The translations under genes were made by a program, and so were the position numbers. DNA of 64,000 bases from a bacterium. GTDB taxonomy: Bacteria; Bacillota; Bacilli; Lactobacillales; Streptococcaceae. The stretch covers positions 1-64,000 of the forward strand of contig CAJNDO010000009.1 in NCBI GenBank assembly GCA_905221545.1. Direction: 5' to 3'. How positions within the stretch are numbered: the first letter of the stretch is position 1; each line of letters opens with the position of its first letter. Below the pieces are notes generated by a model. It worked only from the letters and a program-made list of their open reading frames with translations. It ran no database searches and was not told the DNA's origin. This document shows positions 45,516 through 54,885 of the stretch, piece by piece.

Positions 45516-46274
45516 TTATAGATATGAGCCAAATTGGCTAAAGTCAAAGACGTTTAAAAATTCCTGAGCTCGTTTGGTCTGTGGATTTGTAAAGAAGGCT
45601 TGAGCCGTTCCTTCTTCAGCGATTTTCCCTTGGTCGAGGAAGATAATGCGGTCGGCAATTGCTTGGGCAAACTGCATTTCGTGAGTTACTAAAATCATGG
45701 TACGGCCTTCTTGAGCTAAGTCATTGATCAGTTCCAGAACTTCACGCACCATTTCTGGATCCAGCGAAGCCGTCACTTCGTCAAAAAGGATGATTTCTGG
45801 ATGCATGAGCAGGGCACGGACAATCGCAACCCGTTGCTTCTGTCCGCCAGATAATTGCCGGGCAAAGCTATGTTGTTTATCCAGCAATCCGACACGTTCC
45901 AGTAATTGCAAAGCTTCTTCTGTTACTTCTTTTTTGTTCCGTCCCTGTGCTTTGATAGGTCCTAGGATGAGGTTTTGAAGGACATCCAGATGGGGAAAGA
46001 GTTCATAGCTTTGAAAGACCATGCCAATCTTTTGGCGAACTAAGTGAAAGTCTTTCTGATTACCAATAATGGACTGGCCATCTAGAAGAATATCTCCACC
46101 TTGAATGCTTTCTAAGCCATTGAGGCAACGAAGCAGGGTGCTTTTCCCACAACCAGATGGTCCTAGGATAACCACAACTTCCCCTTTTTTGATATCTAGA
46201 GAAATACCTTGGAGGATGGGATTGTCTCCGAAGGATTTTTTTAGTTCCTTGATTTCTAAAATAGTTTCAGACAT
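45516..46274 (-). CDS. Amino acid ABC transporter ATP-binding protein
   Basis: The 252-residue ATPase has Walker A GPSGCGKST (about residues 37-45), the signature LSGGQKQRVAIVRAL, Walker B IILFDEVTASLDPEMV (Val-Thr in place of the usual Pro-Thr) and the His switch LVTHEMQFA. It belongs to the GlnQ-like group and energises import through the two permeases upstream. Its ATG directly follows the stop of the second permease gene without any spacing, consistent with coupled translation. Confidence 0.95.
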   Translation of the reverse strand: MSETILEIKELKKSFGDNPILQGISLDIKKGEVVVILGPSGCGKSTLLRCLNGLESIQGGDILLDGQSIIGNQKDFHLVRQKIGMVFQSYELFPHLDVLQNLILGPIKAQGRNKKEVTEEALQLLERVGLLDKQHSFARQLSGGQKQRVAIVRALLMHPEIILFDEVTASLDPEMVREVLELINDLAQEGRTMILVTHEMQFAQAIADRIIFLDQGKIAEEGTAQAFFTNPQTKRAQEFLNVFDFSQFGSYL

Positions 46275-46952
46275 TTAGTTCCTCCAATGTTTTTCTAAGT
46301 GTGTGGAAAGTTTGGAAATAGGAAAGCAAACTGCGAAATACAAGACCAGAATGGTTCCATAAATCCAAAAGGAAGCTGTTGGGATAGTCAGGCGATTGCT
46401 ATCGATGATTTGCTGTCCAACCTTGGTCACTTCCACAACCCCAATCAAAACGACCAAGGAAGTGGTTTTGATCATCCGAGTGACAAGATTGATAGCTTGT
46501 GGTAGCAGTCTTCTCAAGACCTGTGGGATGATGATGTGGTAGTAAAGTTGAACATTGGTCAAACCTAGCGCCTGTCCACTTTCAAACTGATGCTTAGGGA
46601 GGGAAGTGATAGCTCCACGGACCAAGTCCCCCATTTCAGCTGTTCCCCAGAGAGTGAAAACGATAATAGCAGAAGTCTCTCCTGAGATATTGATATTAAA
46701 GTTTCGAGCCAAGCCGAAATAAACGATGAAGAGCAACACCAGCTGGGGCATGATACGGATGAATTCCAGATACAATCGTGTCAAAAATCGTACTACCCTA
46801 GAATGGGAGGTCATGATGATTCCCATGACTGTTCCGAAAATCATAGATAGAAGGACAGATAGGATAGAAATCCCAATCGTAACGCCCAATCCCTGTAAGA
46901 TCCGCAGGAGATTATTTCCTTGAAAGAGTACTTGGATTCCCGAATCCTGCAT
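46275..46952 (-). CDS. Amino acid ABC transporter permease
   Basis: The 225-residue HisM/GlnP-type permease has about five membrane segments and the EAA loop around SGQALGLTNVQLYYHIIIPQVLRRLLP. It is one half of the heteromeric channel. Its start overlaps the end of the first permease gene by 41 bp, and the ATPase gene follows without a gap. The family call is firm; the substrate is unknown. Confidence 0.93.
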   Translation of the reverse strand: MQDSGIQVLFQGNNLLRILQGLGVTIGISILSVLLSMIFGTVMGIIMTSHSRVVRFLTRLYLEFIRIMPQLVLLFIVYFGLARNFNINISGETSAIIVFTLWGTAEMGDLVRGAITSLPKHQFESGQALGLTNVQLYYHIIIPQVLRRLLPQAINLVTRMIKTTSLVVLIGVVEVTKVGQQIIDSNRLTIPTASFWIYGTILVLYFAVCFPISKLSTHLEKHWRN

Positions 46953-47592
46953 GGCGGAGCCTCCTTTCTATCCAGCTAAAGACCAGTGAGATGGGCAGTA
47001 GCATAATCAGATAAGCAATTACCAACATAGCCAGCGCAATGTCTGTCTCATAATAGAGTCCAATCAAGTCCTTGGCGACGTACATGAGGTCGGCCAAAGC
47101 TACTGCTGAGAAAACGGAGGTTTCCTTGATGAGGAAAATGACATTGGCACTAAAAGAGGGTAGGGCTACCGCTGTTGCTTGTGGCAGAACCACATAGCGA
47201 AAGACCTGTACAGGTGTCAGACCGATGGCTAATCCAATCTCATGCTGTGTTTGACTGACAGCTTCTAGCCCACTTCGGAAAGATTCTGCCATATAGGAAC
47301 CTCCTAAAAAGACCAGTCCTAGAGTAGCACAGACTTCCGAAGATAGGACAATCCCTATTCGAGGAAGCCCGAAGTAGAGAAAGAAGAGTTGAATCAAAAG
47401 GGGCGTGTTGCGTGACAACTCGATGTAAGCTGTCGCTATTTGCGTCAAAACAGGGATGCGGTAATGCCGGATGATGCTGACGATTAAACCAAGCAGAAAA
47501 GATCCCAAAATTCCCCAAACTGCAATATGCAAGGTCAGAAGAAAAGCCTTCTGATATAGTGGTAGATATTGTTCAACAATGGACCAATCCAA
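46912..47592 (-). CDS. Amino acid ABC transporter permease (first gene of operon)
   Basis: The 226-residue membrane protein of the same HisM/GlnP family has LSRNTPLLIQLFFLYFGLP, followed by an EAA loop (EIGLAIGLTPVQVFRYVVLPQA) and about five membrane segments. Paired with the next permease, it forms the transmembrane pore. The ATG is at 47590-47592. It is divergent from the lactate oxidase gene, with 215 bp between the two starts. The operon reads leftwards to the binding protein and ends against the pyrE terminator. Confidence 0.93.
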   Translation of the reverse strand: MDWSIVEQYLPLYQKAFLLTLHIAVWGILGSFLLGLIVSIIRHYRIPVLTQIATAYIELSRNTPLLIQLFFLYFGLPRIGIVLSSEVCATLGLVFLGGSYMAESFRSGLEAVSQTQHEIGLAIGLTPVQVFRYVVLPQATAVALPSFSANVIFLIKETSVFSAVALADLMYVAKDLIGLYYETDIALAMLVIAYLIMLLPISLVFSWIERRLRHAGFGNPSTLSRK

Positions 47593-47775
47593 AAATAGAA
47601 CCTCCCATCTAGAAATAATACAGTTATTGTAGCACTTAAAAGCTCCTTTGGATAATATCTATTTTTTATTACCGTGATAAGGATTTTTTATCATAGACAT
47701 AAAATTTCTGAAATTTCCAAACAAAATATTTGAAAAGTTTTGAAAAAAGGGTTAAGATATTTTTGTAATACACAA

Positions 47776-47789
47776 AGTAAACGCTTACT
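47776..47789 (+). promoter_or_regulatory. cre-like site before lactate oxidase
   Basis: AGTAAACGCTTACT is an almost perfect palindrome matching the CcpA cre pattern. It lies 19 bp before the ATG and just upstream of AAGGAGG. Bound CcpA would block transcription, so the gene should be repressed by good carbon sources. Confidence 0.6.
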
Positions 47790-47807
47790 TATTAAGGAGG
47801 ACATTTT

Positions 47808-48944
47808 ATGTCATACAAAACAAGCAATGCAGAAGGCCATGTAGATTTCATCAATACCTATGATTTGGAGCCCATGGCGCAACAAGTGATTCCGAAAGCA
47901 GCCTTTGGCTATATCGCCAGTGGAGCAGAAGATACTTTCACTTTACGTGAGAATATCCGTGCCTTTAACCACAAGCTCATTGTTCCGCATACACTTTGCA
48001 ATGTAGAAAATCCAAGTACGGAGATTGAATTTGCAGGTGAAAAATTGTCTTCACCAATCATTATGGCGCCTGTTGCGGCTCATAAATTGGCGAATGAACA
48101 AGGTGAAGTAGCTACTGCGCGTGGTGTGCATGAGTTTGGGTCTCTTTATACAACTAGCTCTTACTCTACTGTCGACCTTCCAGAAATTACGGAAGCCCTT
48201 CAAGGGACACCTCATTGGTTCCAATTTTACTTTAGTAAGGATGACGGCATTAACCGTCACATCATGGACCGTGTGAAGGCTGAAGGTTATAAGGCGATTG
48301 TCTTGACTGCAGATGCAACTGTAGGAGGCAATCGTGAGGTTGATAAGCGTAATGGTTTTGTCTTCCCAGTTGGTATGCCAATTGTTGAAGAATACCTGCC
48401 AGAAGGTGCTGGTAAATCAATGGACTTTGTTTACAAATCAGCTAAACAACGCTTGTCTCCACGTGATGTAGAGTTTATCGCTGAATACTCTGGTCTTCCT
48501 GTGTATGTCAAGGGACCACAATGCCGTGAGGACGTTGAACGTTCGCTTGCTGCAGGAGCCTCTGGTATCTGGGTAACCAACCACGGTGGCCGTCAAATTG
48601 ACGGTGGACCAGCTGCCTTTGACTCACTTCAAGAAGTGGCAGAAGCAGTTGATAAACGTGTGCCAATTGTCTTTGACTCTGGTATTCGTCGTGGTCAACA
48701 CGTCTTTAAAGCCTTGGCTTCAGGAGCAGACTTGGTAGCTATTGGTCGCCCTGTTATCTATGGCTTGGCCCTTGGTGGTAGTGTCGGTGTACGCCAAGTC
48801 TTTGAACACTTGAATGCGGAATTGAAGACAGTCATGCAATTATCTGGAACTCAGACTATTGAAGATGTCAAACACTTCAAACTCCGTCACAACCCATACA
48901 ACCCAACCTTCCCAGTTGACCCTCGTGACTTAAAATTGTATTGA
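47808..48944 (+). CDS. lctO: L-lactate oxidase
   Basis: The 378-residue FMN-dependent alpha-hydroxyacid oxidase turns L-lactate and O2 into pyruvate and H2O2. Landmarks are GYIASGAEDTFTLREN near the N-terminus, IIMAPVAAHKLAN, WFQFYFSKDD, VLTADATVGGNREVDKRN, and the active-site loop VTNHGGRQIDGGPAAFDSL with the catalytic His. Its pyruvate feeds SpxB, whose gene is 3.6 kb downstream, so the two oxidases can work in sequence to make H2O2. AAGGAGG lies seven bases before the ATG. A terminator follows at 48955. Confidence 0.94.
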   Translation: MSYKTSNAEGHVDFINTYDLEPMAQQVIPKAAFGYIASGAEDTFTLRENIRAFNHKLIVPHTLCNVENPSTEIEFAGEKLSSPIIMAPVAAHKLANEQGEVATARGVHEFGSLYTTSSYSTVDLPEITEALQGTPHWFQFYFSKDDGINRHIMDRVKAEGYKAIVLTADATVGGNREVDKRNGFVFPVGMPIVEEYLPEGAGKSMDFVYKSAKQRLSPRDVEFIAEYSGLPVYVKGPQCREDVERSLAAGASGIWVTNHGGRQIDGGPAAFDSLQEVAEAVDKRVPIVFDSGIRRGQHVFKALASGADLVAIGRPVIYGLALGGSVGVRQVFEHLNAELKTVMQLSGTQTIEDVKHFKLRHNPYNPTFPVDPRDLKLY

Positions 48945-48954
48945 TAAAATGATT

Positions 48955-48979
48955 GCCTCCACTTGATGTGGGGGTTTTT
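48955..48979 (+). terminator. Terminator after lctO
   Basis: GCCTCCAC and GTGGGGG pair across TTGAT, followed by TTTTTCCTT. Confidence 0.8.
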
Positions 48980-48990
48980 CCTTGTGTTTT

Positions 48991-49142
48991 AATACTCTTC
49001 GAAAATCTCTTCAAACCACGTCAGCGTCGCCTTACCGTATATATGTTACCAACTTCGTCAGTTCTATCTAGAACCTCAAAGCAGTGCTTTGAGCGACCTG
49101 AGGTTAGCTTCCTAGTTTGCTTTTTGATTTTCATTGAGTATA
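48991..49142 (+). repeat. BOX element (A-B-C) between lctO and copY
   Basis: It begins AATACTCTTCGAAAATCTC and ends TTTTTGATTTTCATTGAGTAT with one boxB stem (CAACTTCGTCAG...). It occupies most of the 314-bp gap between lctO and copY. In TIGR4 a thiamine gene cluster lies in this interval from memory, so this BOX may mark a deletion or insertion junction. Confidence 0.92.
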
Positions 49143-49194
49143 AACACTTTTGAAATAAAGATTTTAAAAAAAGAGAAAGATTTGAATTTTATAA

Positions 49195-49249
49195 TTGACA
49201 AATGTAGATTTTAGGAGTATACTAATAACTGTAATCGACAAATGTAGAT
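49195..49249 (+). promoter_or_regulatory. cop operon promoter with two CopY operators
   Basis: TTGACA (49195-49200) and TATACT (49218-49223) have a 17-bp spacer. Two copies of GACAAATGTAGAT, matching the cop-box pattern KACAnnYGTA, lie at 49197-49209 and 49237-49249. The first overlaps the -35 and the second follows the start site. CopY should repress here until copper displaces zinc. Confidence 0.9.
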
Positions 49250-49264
49250 TTAGGAGGTGTGATT

Positions 49265-49660
49265 ATGCAGATTTCAGATGCAGAATGGCAGGTCATGAAG
49301 ATTATTTGGATGCAAGGAGAGCAAACCAGTACGGATTTGATCAGGGTTCTGGCGGAGCGGTTCGACTGGTCCAAGTCAACCATTCAAACTCTTTTGGCTC
49401 GTTTGGTTGAGAAAGAGTGTTTGACTCGGAAAAAAGAAGGCAAGTCCTTTGTCTATTCAGCCCTTTTAACTTTGGACCAAAGTCGAGACTTGCTTGTCCA
49501 AGATATTAAAGATAAAGTTTGTTCCCGTAGGATTAAGAACTTGTTGGCTGATTTGATTGCTGAATGTGATTTTACTCAGGCTGACTTAGAAGACTTGGAA
49601 GCTGTGATTTCAGAGAAGAAATCAAGCGCTGTAACAAAAGTAAAATGTAATTGTATGTAA
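49265..49660 (+). CDS. copY: Copper-responsive repressor CopY
   Basis: The 131-residue repressor of the BlaI/CopY family is counted from the ATG at 49265, which follows AGGAGGTG by three to five bases; an in-frame TTA-adjacent start at 49259 adds two residues and is less likely. The winged HTH is ISDAEWQVMKIIWMQGEQTSTDLI..., and the C-terminus has a short metal-binding tail ending VKCNCM. The canonical motif is CxCxxxxCxC; here a CNC pair is the last visible part, so this is a shortened metal site typical of streptococcal CopY. It controls itself, cupA and copA through the two cop boxes upstream. Confidence 0.92.
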   Translation: MQISDAEWQVMKIIWMQGEQTSTDLIRVLAERFDWSKSTIQTLLARLVEKECLTRKKEGKSFVYSALLTLDQSRDLLVQDIKDKVCSRRIKNLLADLIAECDFTQADLEDLEAVISEKKSSAVTKVKCNCM

Positions 49661-49670
49661 AGGAGACGTC

Positions 49671-50042
49671 ATGTTAAATAGTATTGTAACCATTATTTGT
49701 ATTGCCCTTATCGCTTTTATCTTGTTTTGGTTTTTCAAAAAGCCTGAAAAATCTGGACAAAAGGCCCAGCAAAAAAAGGGCTACCAAGAGATTCGAGTGG
49801 AGGTCATGGGGGGCTATACGCCTGAGTTGATTATCCTCAAAAAATCAGTGCCAGCCCGCATTGTCTTTGACCGTAAGGACCCTTCACCCTGTCTGGACCA
49901 AATTGTTTTTCCAGACTTTGGTGTGCATGCGGACCTGACAATGGGGGAAGAGTATGTAGTGGAAATCACGCCTGAGCAGGCTGGAGAGTATGGTTTCTCT
50001 TGTGGCATGAATATGATGCACGGCAAGATGATTGTAGAATAG
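49671..50042 (+). CDS. cupA: Membrane-anchored cupredoxin-like copper chaperone CupA
   Basis: The 123-residue protein has one N-terminal membrane segment (residues 4-22) and an outside-facing or membrane-associated cupredoxin-like domain. Copper ligands described for pneumococcal CupA are all present: Cys74 (SPCLD), Cys111, Met113, Met115 and Met116 (CGMNMMHGKM). It binds Cu(I) and passes it to the exporter CopA. The ATG at 49671 follows AAGGAGACGTC. It is second in the copY-cupA-copA operon, 10 bp after copY. Confidence 0.94.
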   Translation: MLNSIVTIICIALIAFILFWFFKKPEKSGQKAQQKKGYQEIRVEVMGGYTPELIILKKSVPARIVFDRKDPSPCLDQIVFPDFGVHADLTMGEEYVVEITPEQAGEYGFSCGMNMMHGKMIVE

Positions 50043-50051
50043 GAGAATGAT

Positions 50052-52295
50052 ATGACTGAAATTGTAAAAGCAAGTCTTGAAAATGGTGTTCAAAAAATCC
50101 GTATCACGGCAGACAAAGGCTATCATCCAGCCCATATCCAGCTTCAAAAGGGAATTCCAGCTGAGATTACCTTTCATCGAGCAACTCCTTTAAACTGTTA
50201 CAAGGAAATTCTGTTTGAAGAAGAAGGCATCTTGGAACCAATAGGCGTTGATGAAGAGAAGGTAATTCGTTTTACACCTCAAGAATTAGGCCAACATGAA
50301 TTTTCTTGTGGCATGAAGATGCAAAAGGGAAGCTATACAGTTGTTGAGAAGACTCGAAAATCTCTATCACTTTTACAGCGTTTTTGGATTACTAGTATCT
50401 TTACTGTGCCTCTTGTGATCCTCATGATTGGGATGTCGACAGGAGGAATGAGTCACCAAGTCATGCGTTGGGGCACCTTTTTAGCCACAACACCGATTAT
50501 GCTAGTAGCAGGTGGTCCTTATATCCAAAGTGCTTGGGCTAGTTTTAAAAAGCACAATGCCAACATGGATACCTTGGTTGCTCTGGGAACCCTAGTAGCC
50601 TATTTCTATAGCTTAGTTGCCCTCTTTGCAGGTCTCCCTGTTTACTTTGAAAGTGCTGCCTTTATCTTCTTCTTCGTTCTTATGGGAGCCGTTTTTGAGG
50701 AGAAAATGCGGAAAAATACTTCCCAAGCTGTGGAGAAATTACTTGACTTGCAGGCTAAAACTGCAGAAGTCTTGCGTGAGGATAACTATGTTCAAGTCCC
50801 TTTGGAGCAAGTCAAGGTAGGTGACCTGATTCGAGTGCGTCCCGGTGAAAAGATTGCGGTTGATGGTGTCGTAGTAGAAGGTATCTCTAGTATTGATGAG
50901 TCTATGGTGACAGGTGAGAGCCTGCCAGTGGACAAGACAGTTGGAGATACCGTCATTGGTTCAACCATCAATAATAGTGGAACACTTGTTTTTAGAGCAG
51001 AAAAAGTTGGTTCAGAGACTGTTTTGGCTCAGATTGTGGATTTTGTGAAGAAAGCTCAGACAAGTCGTGCGCCGATTCAGGATTTGACGGATAAGATTTC
51101 AGGTATTTTTGTCCCAGCAGTTGTCATTTTAGGGATTGTGACCTTTTGGGTTTGGTTCGTCTTGCTCAGGGATAGTGTAGTTGTGCTTGGAGCGAGCTTT
51201 GTGTCTTCGCTTCTCTATGGAGTAGCAGTTCTGATTATTGCCTGCCCTTGTGCATTGGGACTTGCAACACCGACAGCCCTTATGGTGGGGACAGGTCGCA
51301 GTGCCAAGATGGGAGTTCTCCTCAAAAATGGAACGGTTCTACAGGAAATCCAGAAAGTTCAAACTATCGTCTTTGATAAGACCGGGACTTTGACTGAAGG
51401 GAAACCTGTGGTCACAGATATCATCGGCGACGAAGTAGAAGTGCTTGGATTGGCAGCTTCCTTGGAAGAAGCTTCTCAACACCCACTGGCTGAAGCCGTT
51501 GTGAAACGAGCGAGTGAAGCTGGACTTGAGCTTCAAACTGTTGAAAATTTTCAAGCCTTGCACGGAAAAGGTGTCTCAGGGCAAATCAATGGAAAACAAG
51601 TTCTGCTTGGAAATGCTAAAATGCTGGATGGCATGAACATTTCTAGCACTTATCAAGAAAAACTAGAAGAACTGGAAAAAGAAGCTAAGACAGTTGTGTT
51701 CTTGGCTGTTGAGAATGAAATCAAAGGCTTGCTTGCTCTGCAAGATATTCCTAAGGAAAATGCTAAGCTTGCCATCAGTCAGTTGAAAAAACGAGGTCTT
51801 AAAACAGTCATGCTGACGGGAGACAATGCTGGTGTGGCGCGTGCTATTGCAGATCAAATCGGAATCGAAGAGGTCATTGCAGGTGTCTTGCCAGAAGAAA
51901 AAGCTCATGAAATCCATAAACTACAAGCGGCTGGCAAAGTAGCCTTTGTTGGGGACGGTATCAATGACGCTCCTGCCCTTAGTGTAGCAGATGTGGGGAT
52001 TGCTATGGGAGCTGGAACGGATATTGCCATCGAGTCAGCAGATTTGGTGTTGACAACTAATAACCTCCTAGGAGTGGTTCGTGCCTTTGACATGAGTAAG
52101 AAAACCTTTAATCGAATTCTGCTCAATCTTTTCTGGGCCTTTATCTACAATGTCGCCGGAATTCCGATTGCAGCAGGAGTCTTTTCTGGTGTTGGACTAG
52201 TCCTCAATCCAGAACTAGCTGGTCTAGCCATGGCCTTTAGTTCTGTATCTGTTCTGACTAGTTCACTCTTACTAAACTTTAGTAAAATAGATTAA
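50052..52295 (+). CDS. copA: Copper-exporting P1B-ATPase CopA
   Basis: The 747-residue heavy-metal ATPase has an N-terminal domain (about 1-100) that is not the usual CxxC HMA but a cupredoxin-like copy related to CupA (LNCYKE..., [12 protein letters not shown]). Membrane helices, the actuator loop [11 protein letters not shown], the ion-binding [15 protein letters not shown] (CPC), phosphorylation site [13 protein letters not shown] motif (SQHPLAEAV) and [10 protein letters not shown] follow. It pumps Cu(I) out of the cell. The start is the ATG at 50052, after GGAGAATGAT, 9 bp after cupA. The related domain in CupA and CopA suggests direct copper handover between matched folds. Confidence 0.95.
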   Translation: MTEIVKASLENGVQKIRITADKGYHPAHIQLQKGIPAEITFHRATPLNCYKEILFEEEGILEPIGVDEEKVIRFTPQELGQHEFSCGMKMQKGSYTVVEKTRKSLSLLQRFWITSIFTVPLVILMIGMSTGGMSHQVMRWGTFLATTPIMLVAGGPYIQSAWASFKKHNANMDTLVALGTLVAYFYSLVALFAGLPVYFESAAFIFFFVLMGAVFEEKMRKNTSQAVEKLLDLQAKTAEVLREDNYVQVPLEQVKVGDLIRVRPGEKIAVDGVVVEGISSIDESMVTGESLPVDKTVGDTVIGSTINNSGTLVFRAEKVGSETVLAQIVDFVKKAQTSRAPIQDLTDKISGIFVPAVVILGIVTFWVWFVLLRDSVVVLGASFVSSLLYGVAVLIIACPCALGLATPTALMVGTGRSAKMGVLLKNGTVLQEIQKVQTIVFDKTGTLTEGKPVVTDIIGDEVEVLGLAASLEEASQHPLAEAVVKRASEAGLELQTVENFQALHGKGVSGQINGKQVLLGNAKMLDGMNISSTYQEKLEELEKEAKTVVFLAVENEIKGLLALQDIPKENAKLAISQLKKRGLKTVMLTGDNAGVARAIADQIGIEEVIAGVLPEEKAHEIHKLQAAGKVAFVGDGINDAPALSVADVGIAMGAGTDIAIESADLVLTTNNLLGVVRAFDMSKKTFNRILLNLFWAFIYNVAGIPIAAGVFSGVGLVLNPELAGLAMAFSSVSVLTSSLLLNFSKID

Positions 52296-52317
52296 AAGCT
52301 GGCTTGCTCGCTTTTTA
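52293..52317 (+). terminator. Weak terminator after copA
   Basis: AAAAGC and GCTTTT form a 6-bp stem with a 10-base loop, followed by a T-rich stretch. It overlaps the copA stop codon. Confidence 0.4.
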
Positions 52318-52334
52318 TTATAAAACAGAGATTA

Positions 52335-52448
52335 AAAACGTTTTCAAACTGTACTGTAATAGAGAATGAAATCTTCTGAGCAGATTCTTAGTAAACTAAA
52401 AATAAATGTGATAAATTAGTATTGTAAAAATTTGCTGAAACGTTTTCA
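52335..52448 (+). promoter_or_regulatory. Two cre-like sites upstream of spxB
   Basis: AAAAACGTTTTCAA (52335-52348) and TGAAACGTTTTCA (52436-52448) both match the CcpA cre pattern. They are 100 bp apart within the 211-bp leader region of spxB. I could not place a convincing promoter with confidence; the rest of the gap is A/T rich. Confidence 0.6.
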
Positions 52449-52506
52449 AAAACTATATGAAATCTTTTTTAGTAGATTTAAAAATATTTGAAGGAGAGTT
52501 ATCATT

Positions 52507-54282
52507 ATGACTCAAGGGAAAATTACTGCATCTGCAGCAATGCTTAATGTATTGAAAACATGGGGCGTAGACACAATCTACGGTATCCCATCAGGAACAC
52601 TCAGCTCATTGATGGACGCTTTGGCTGAAGACAAAGATATCCGCTTCTTGCAAGTTCGCCACGAAGAAACAGGTGCTCTTGCAGCGGTTATGCAAGCTAA
52701 ATTCGGCGGCTCAATCGGGGTTGCAGTTGGTTCAGGTGGTCCAGGTGCGACTCACTTGATTAACGGTGTTTACGATGCAGCTATGGATAACACTCCATTC
52801 CTAGCAATCCTTGGATCACGTCCAGTTAACGAACTCAACATGGATGCTTTCCAAGAATTGAACCAAAACCCAATGTACAACGGTATCGCTGTATACAACA
52901 AACGTGTAGCTTATGCTGAGCAATTACCAAAAGTAATCGACGAAGCTTGCCGTGCTGCAGTTTCTAAAAAAGGTCCAGCTGTTGTTGAAATTCCAGTAAA
53001 CTTCGGTTTCCAAGAAATCGACGAAAACTCATACTACGGTTCAGGTTCATACGAACGTTCATTCATCGCTCCTGCTTTGAACGAAGCTGAAATCGACAAA
53101 GCTGTTGAAATCTTGAACAATGCTGAACGCCCAGTTATCTATGCTGGTTACGGTGGTGTTAAAGCTGGTGAAGTGATCACTGAATTGTCACGTAAAATCA
53201 AAGCACCAATCATCACAACTGGTAAAAACTTTGAAGCTTTCGAATGGAACTATGAAGGTTTGACAGGTTCTGCTTACCGTGTTGGTTGGAAACCAGCCAA
53301 CGAAGTGGTCTTTGAAGCAGACACAGTTCTTTTCCTTGGTTCAAACTTCCCATTTGCTGAAGTTTACCAAGCCTTCAAGAACACTGAAAAATTCATCCAA
53401 GTCGATATCGATCCATACAAACTTGGTAAACGTCATGCCCTTGATGCTTCTATCCTTGGTGACGCAGGTCAAGCAGCGAAAGCAATCCTTGACAAAGTAA
53501 ACCCAGTTGAGTCTACTCCATGGTGGCGTGCAAACGTGAAGAACAACCAAAACTGGCGTGATTACATGAACAAACTCGAAGGTAAAACTGAGGGTGAATT
53601 GCAATTGTATCAAGTTTACAATGCAATCAACAAACATGCTGATCAAGACGCTATCTATTCGATCGACGTAGGTGACACTACTCAAACATCTACTCGTCAC
53701 CTTCACATGACACCTAAGAACATGTGGCGTACATCTCCACTCTTTGCGACAATGGGTATTGCCCTTCCTGGTGGTATCGCTGCTAAGAAAGACAATCCAG
53801 ATCGCCAAGTATGGAACATCATGGGTGACGGTGCATTCAACATGTGCTACCCAGACGTTATCACAAACGTTCAATACGACCTTCCAGTTATCAACGTTGT
53901 CTTCTCAAATGGTAAATATGCCTTCATCAAGGACAAATACGAAGACACAAACAAACACTTGTTTGGTTGTGACTTCCCTAATGCTGACTATGCGAAAATC
54001 GCTGAAGCTCAAGGAGCTGTTGGATTTACAGTTGACCGTATCGAAGACATCGATGCAGTTGTAGCAGAAGCTGTTAAATTGAACAAAGAAGGTAAAACTG
54101 TTGTTATCGATGCTCGCATCAGTCAACACCGTCCACTTCCAGTAGAAGTACTTGAATTGGATCCAAAACTTCACTCAGAAGAAGCAATCAAAGCCTTCAA
54201 GGAAAAATACGAAGCAGAAGAACTCGTACCATTCCGTCTCTTCTTGGAAGAAGAAGGTTTGCAATCACGCGTAATTAAATAA
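52507..54282 (+). CDS. spxB: Pyruvate oxidase
   Basis: The 591-residue thiamine-diphosphate and FAD enzyme turns pyruvate, phosphate and O2 into acetyl phosphate, CO2 and H2O2. It has the N-terminal PYR domain ([34 protein letters not shown]), the central FAD domain ([11 protein letters not shown]) and the C-terminal TPP-binding motif [21 protein letters not shown] (GDG...N-like). It is the main source of pneumococcal H2O2. Codon bias is strong. AGGAGAG precedes the ATG. Two cre-like sites lie upstream, and the copper and methionine-repair systems in this window handle the oxidative load. Confidence 0.97.
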   Translation: MTQGKITASAAMLNVLKTWGVDTIYGIPSGTLSSLMDALAEDKDIRFLQVRHEETGALAAVMQAKFGGSIGVAVGSGGPGATHLINGVYDAAMDNTPFLAILGSRPVNELNMDAFQELNQNPMYNGIAVYNKRVAYAEQLPKVIDEACRAAVSKKGPAVVEIPVNFGFQEIDENSYYGSGSYERSFIAPALNEAEIDKAVEILNNAERPVIYAGYGGVKAGEVITELSRKIKAPIITTGKNFEAFEWNYEGLTGSAYRVGWKPANEVVFEADTVLFLGSNFPFAEVYQAFKNTEKFIQVDIDPYKLGKRHALDASILGDAGQAAKAILDKVNPVESTPWWRANVKNNQNWRDYMNKLEGKTEGELQLYQVYNAINKHADQDAIYSIDVGDTTQTSTRHLHMTPKNMWRTSPLFATMGIALPGGIAAKKDNPDRQVWNIMGDGAFNMCYPDVITNVQYDLPVINVVFSNGKYAFIKDKYEDTNKHLFGCDFPNADYAKIAEAQGAVGFTVDRIEDIDAVVAEAVKLNKEGKTVVIDARISQHRPLPVEVLELDPKLHSEEAIKAFKEKYEAEELVPFRLFLEEEGLQSRVIK

Positions 54283-54292
54283 TTCCTTCGTG

Positions 54293-54326
54293 GAACTTAA
54301 AAAGATCGGAGCAATCCGGTCTTTTT
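54293..54326 (+). terminator. Terminator after spxB (repeat copy 1)
   Basis: AAAGATCGGA pairs with TCCGGTCTTT (one G:T) across GCAA, ending TTTTT. A near copy of the whole 34-bp unit recurs at 54738-54771. Confidence 0.85.
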
Positions 54327-54340
54327 ATGGAGGATAGTAA

Positions 54341-54688
54341 ATGAATTTAAATCAATTAGATATTATCGTTTCAGATGTTCCCCAAGTCTGTGCTGACTTG
54401 GAGCGTATTTTGGATAAAAAAGCTGATTATGTTGACGATGTTTTTGCTCAATTCACGATTGGCAGTCACTGCCTCATGTTGTCTCAAAATCATTTGGTTC
54501 CTATGGAAAACTTTCAGTCAGGCATCATTCTTCACATCGAGGTTGAGGATGTAGACCAGAACTACCAACGGTTGAAAGATCTTGGTATCACAGTTTTAAA
54601 CGGCCCAGCTGTAACCGATTGGGGAACAGAGTCCTTATTAGTTAAAGGCCCTGCCGGTCTTGTGATTGATTTTTATCGTATGAAGTAG
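54341..54688 (+). CDS. VOC superfamily (glyoxalase-like) protein
   Basis: The 115-residue single-domain vicinal oxygen chelate protein begins LNQLDIIVSDVPQVCADLERIL and has HIEVEDVDQNYQRLKDLGI and GPAGLVIDFYRM. This is the beta-alpha-beta-beta-beta repeat of glyoxalase, dioxygenase and antibiotic-resistance relatives. The usual metal ligands cannot be assigned with confidence. The ATG at 54341 follows GGAGGATAG. It sits between spxB and a SemiSWEET gene and is flanked on both sides by near-identical terminator units. Confidence 0.85.
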   Translation: MNLNQLDIIVSDVPQVCADLERILDKKADYVDDVFAQFTIGSHCLMLSQNHLVPMENFQSGIILHIEVEDVDQNYQRLKDLGITVLNGPAVTDWGTESLLVKGPAGLVIDFYRMK

Positions 54689-54737
54689 GTAATGCTATTA
54701 TCAAATTTTTACCTAAAATTTAAACATTCTTGGAGCA

Positions 54738-54771
54738 GAACTTGAAAAGATCGGACTAATCCGGTCTTTTT
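54738..54771 (+). terminator. Terminator after the VOC gene (repeat copy 2)
   Basis: This nearly repeats the unit at 54293-54326 (GAACTT, AAAAGATCGGA, AATCCGGTCTTTTT), differing at a few positions. The stem is AAAGATCGGA/TCCGGTCTTT with loop CTAA. Confidence 0.85.
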
Positions 54772-54885
54772 CTTATCATAAGACTGTGATAGTTTACATT
54801 TTTATAACAAAATTTCCAAATTCTTGTTTGTTTTTGCATCAAATTATAAAATAGAAAGCATAAAAGAATAAAAGAGGTTTTGAAA

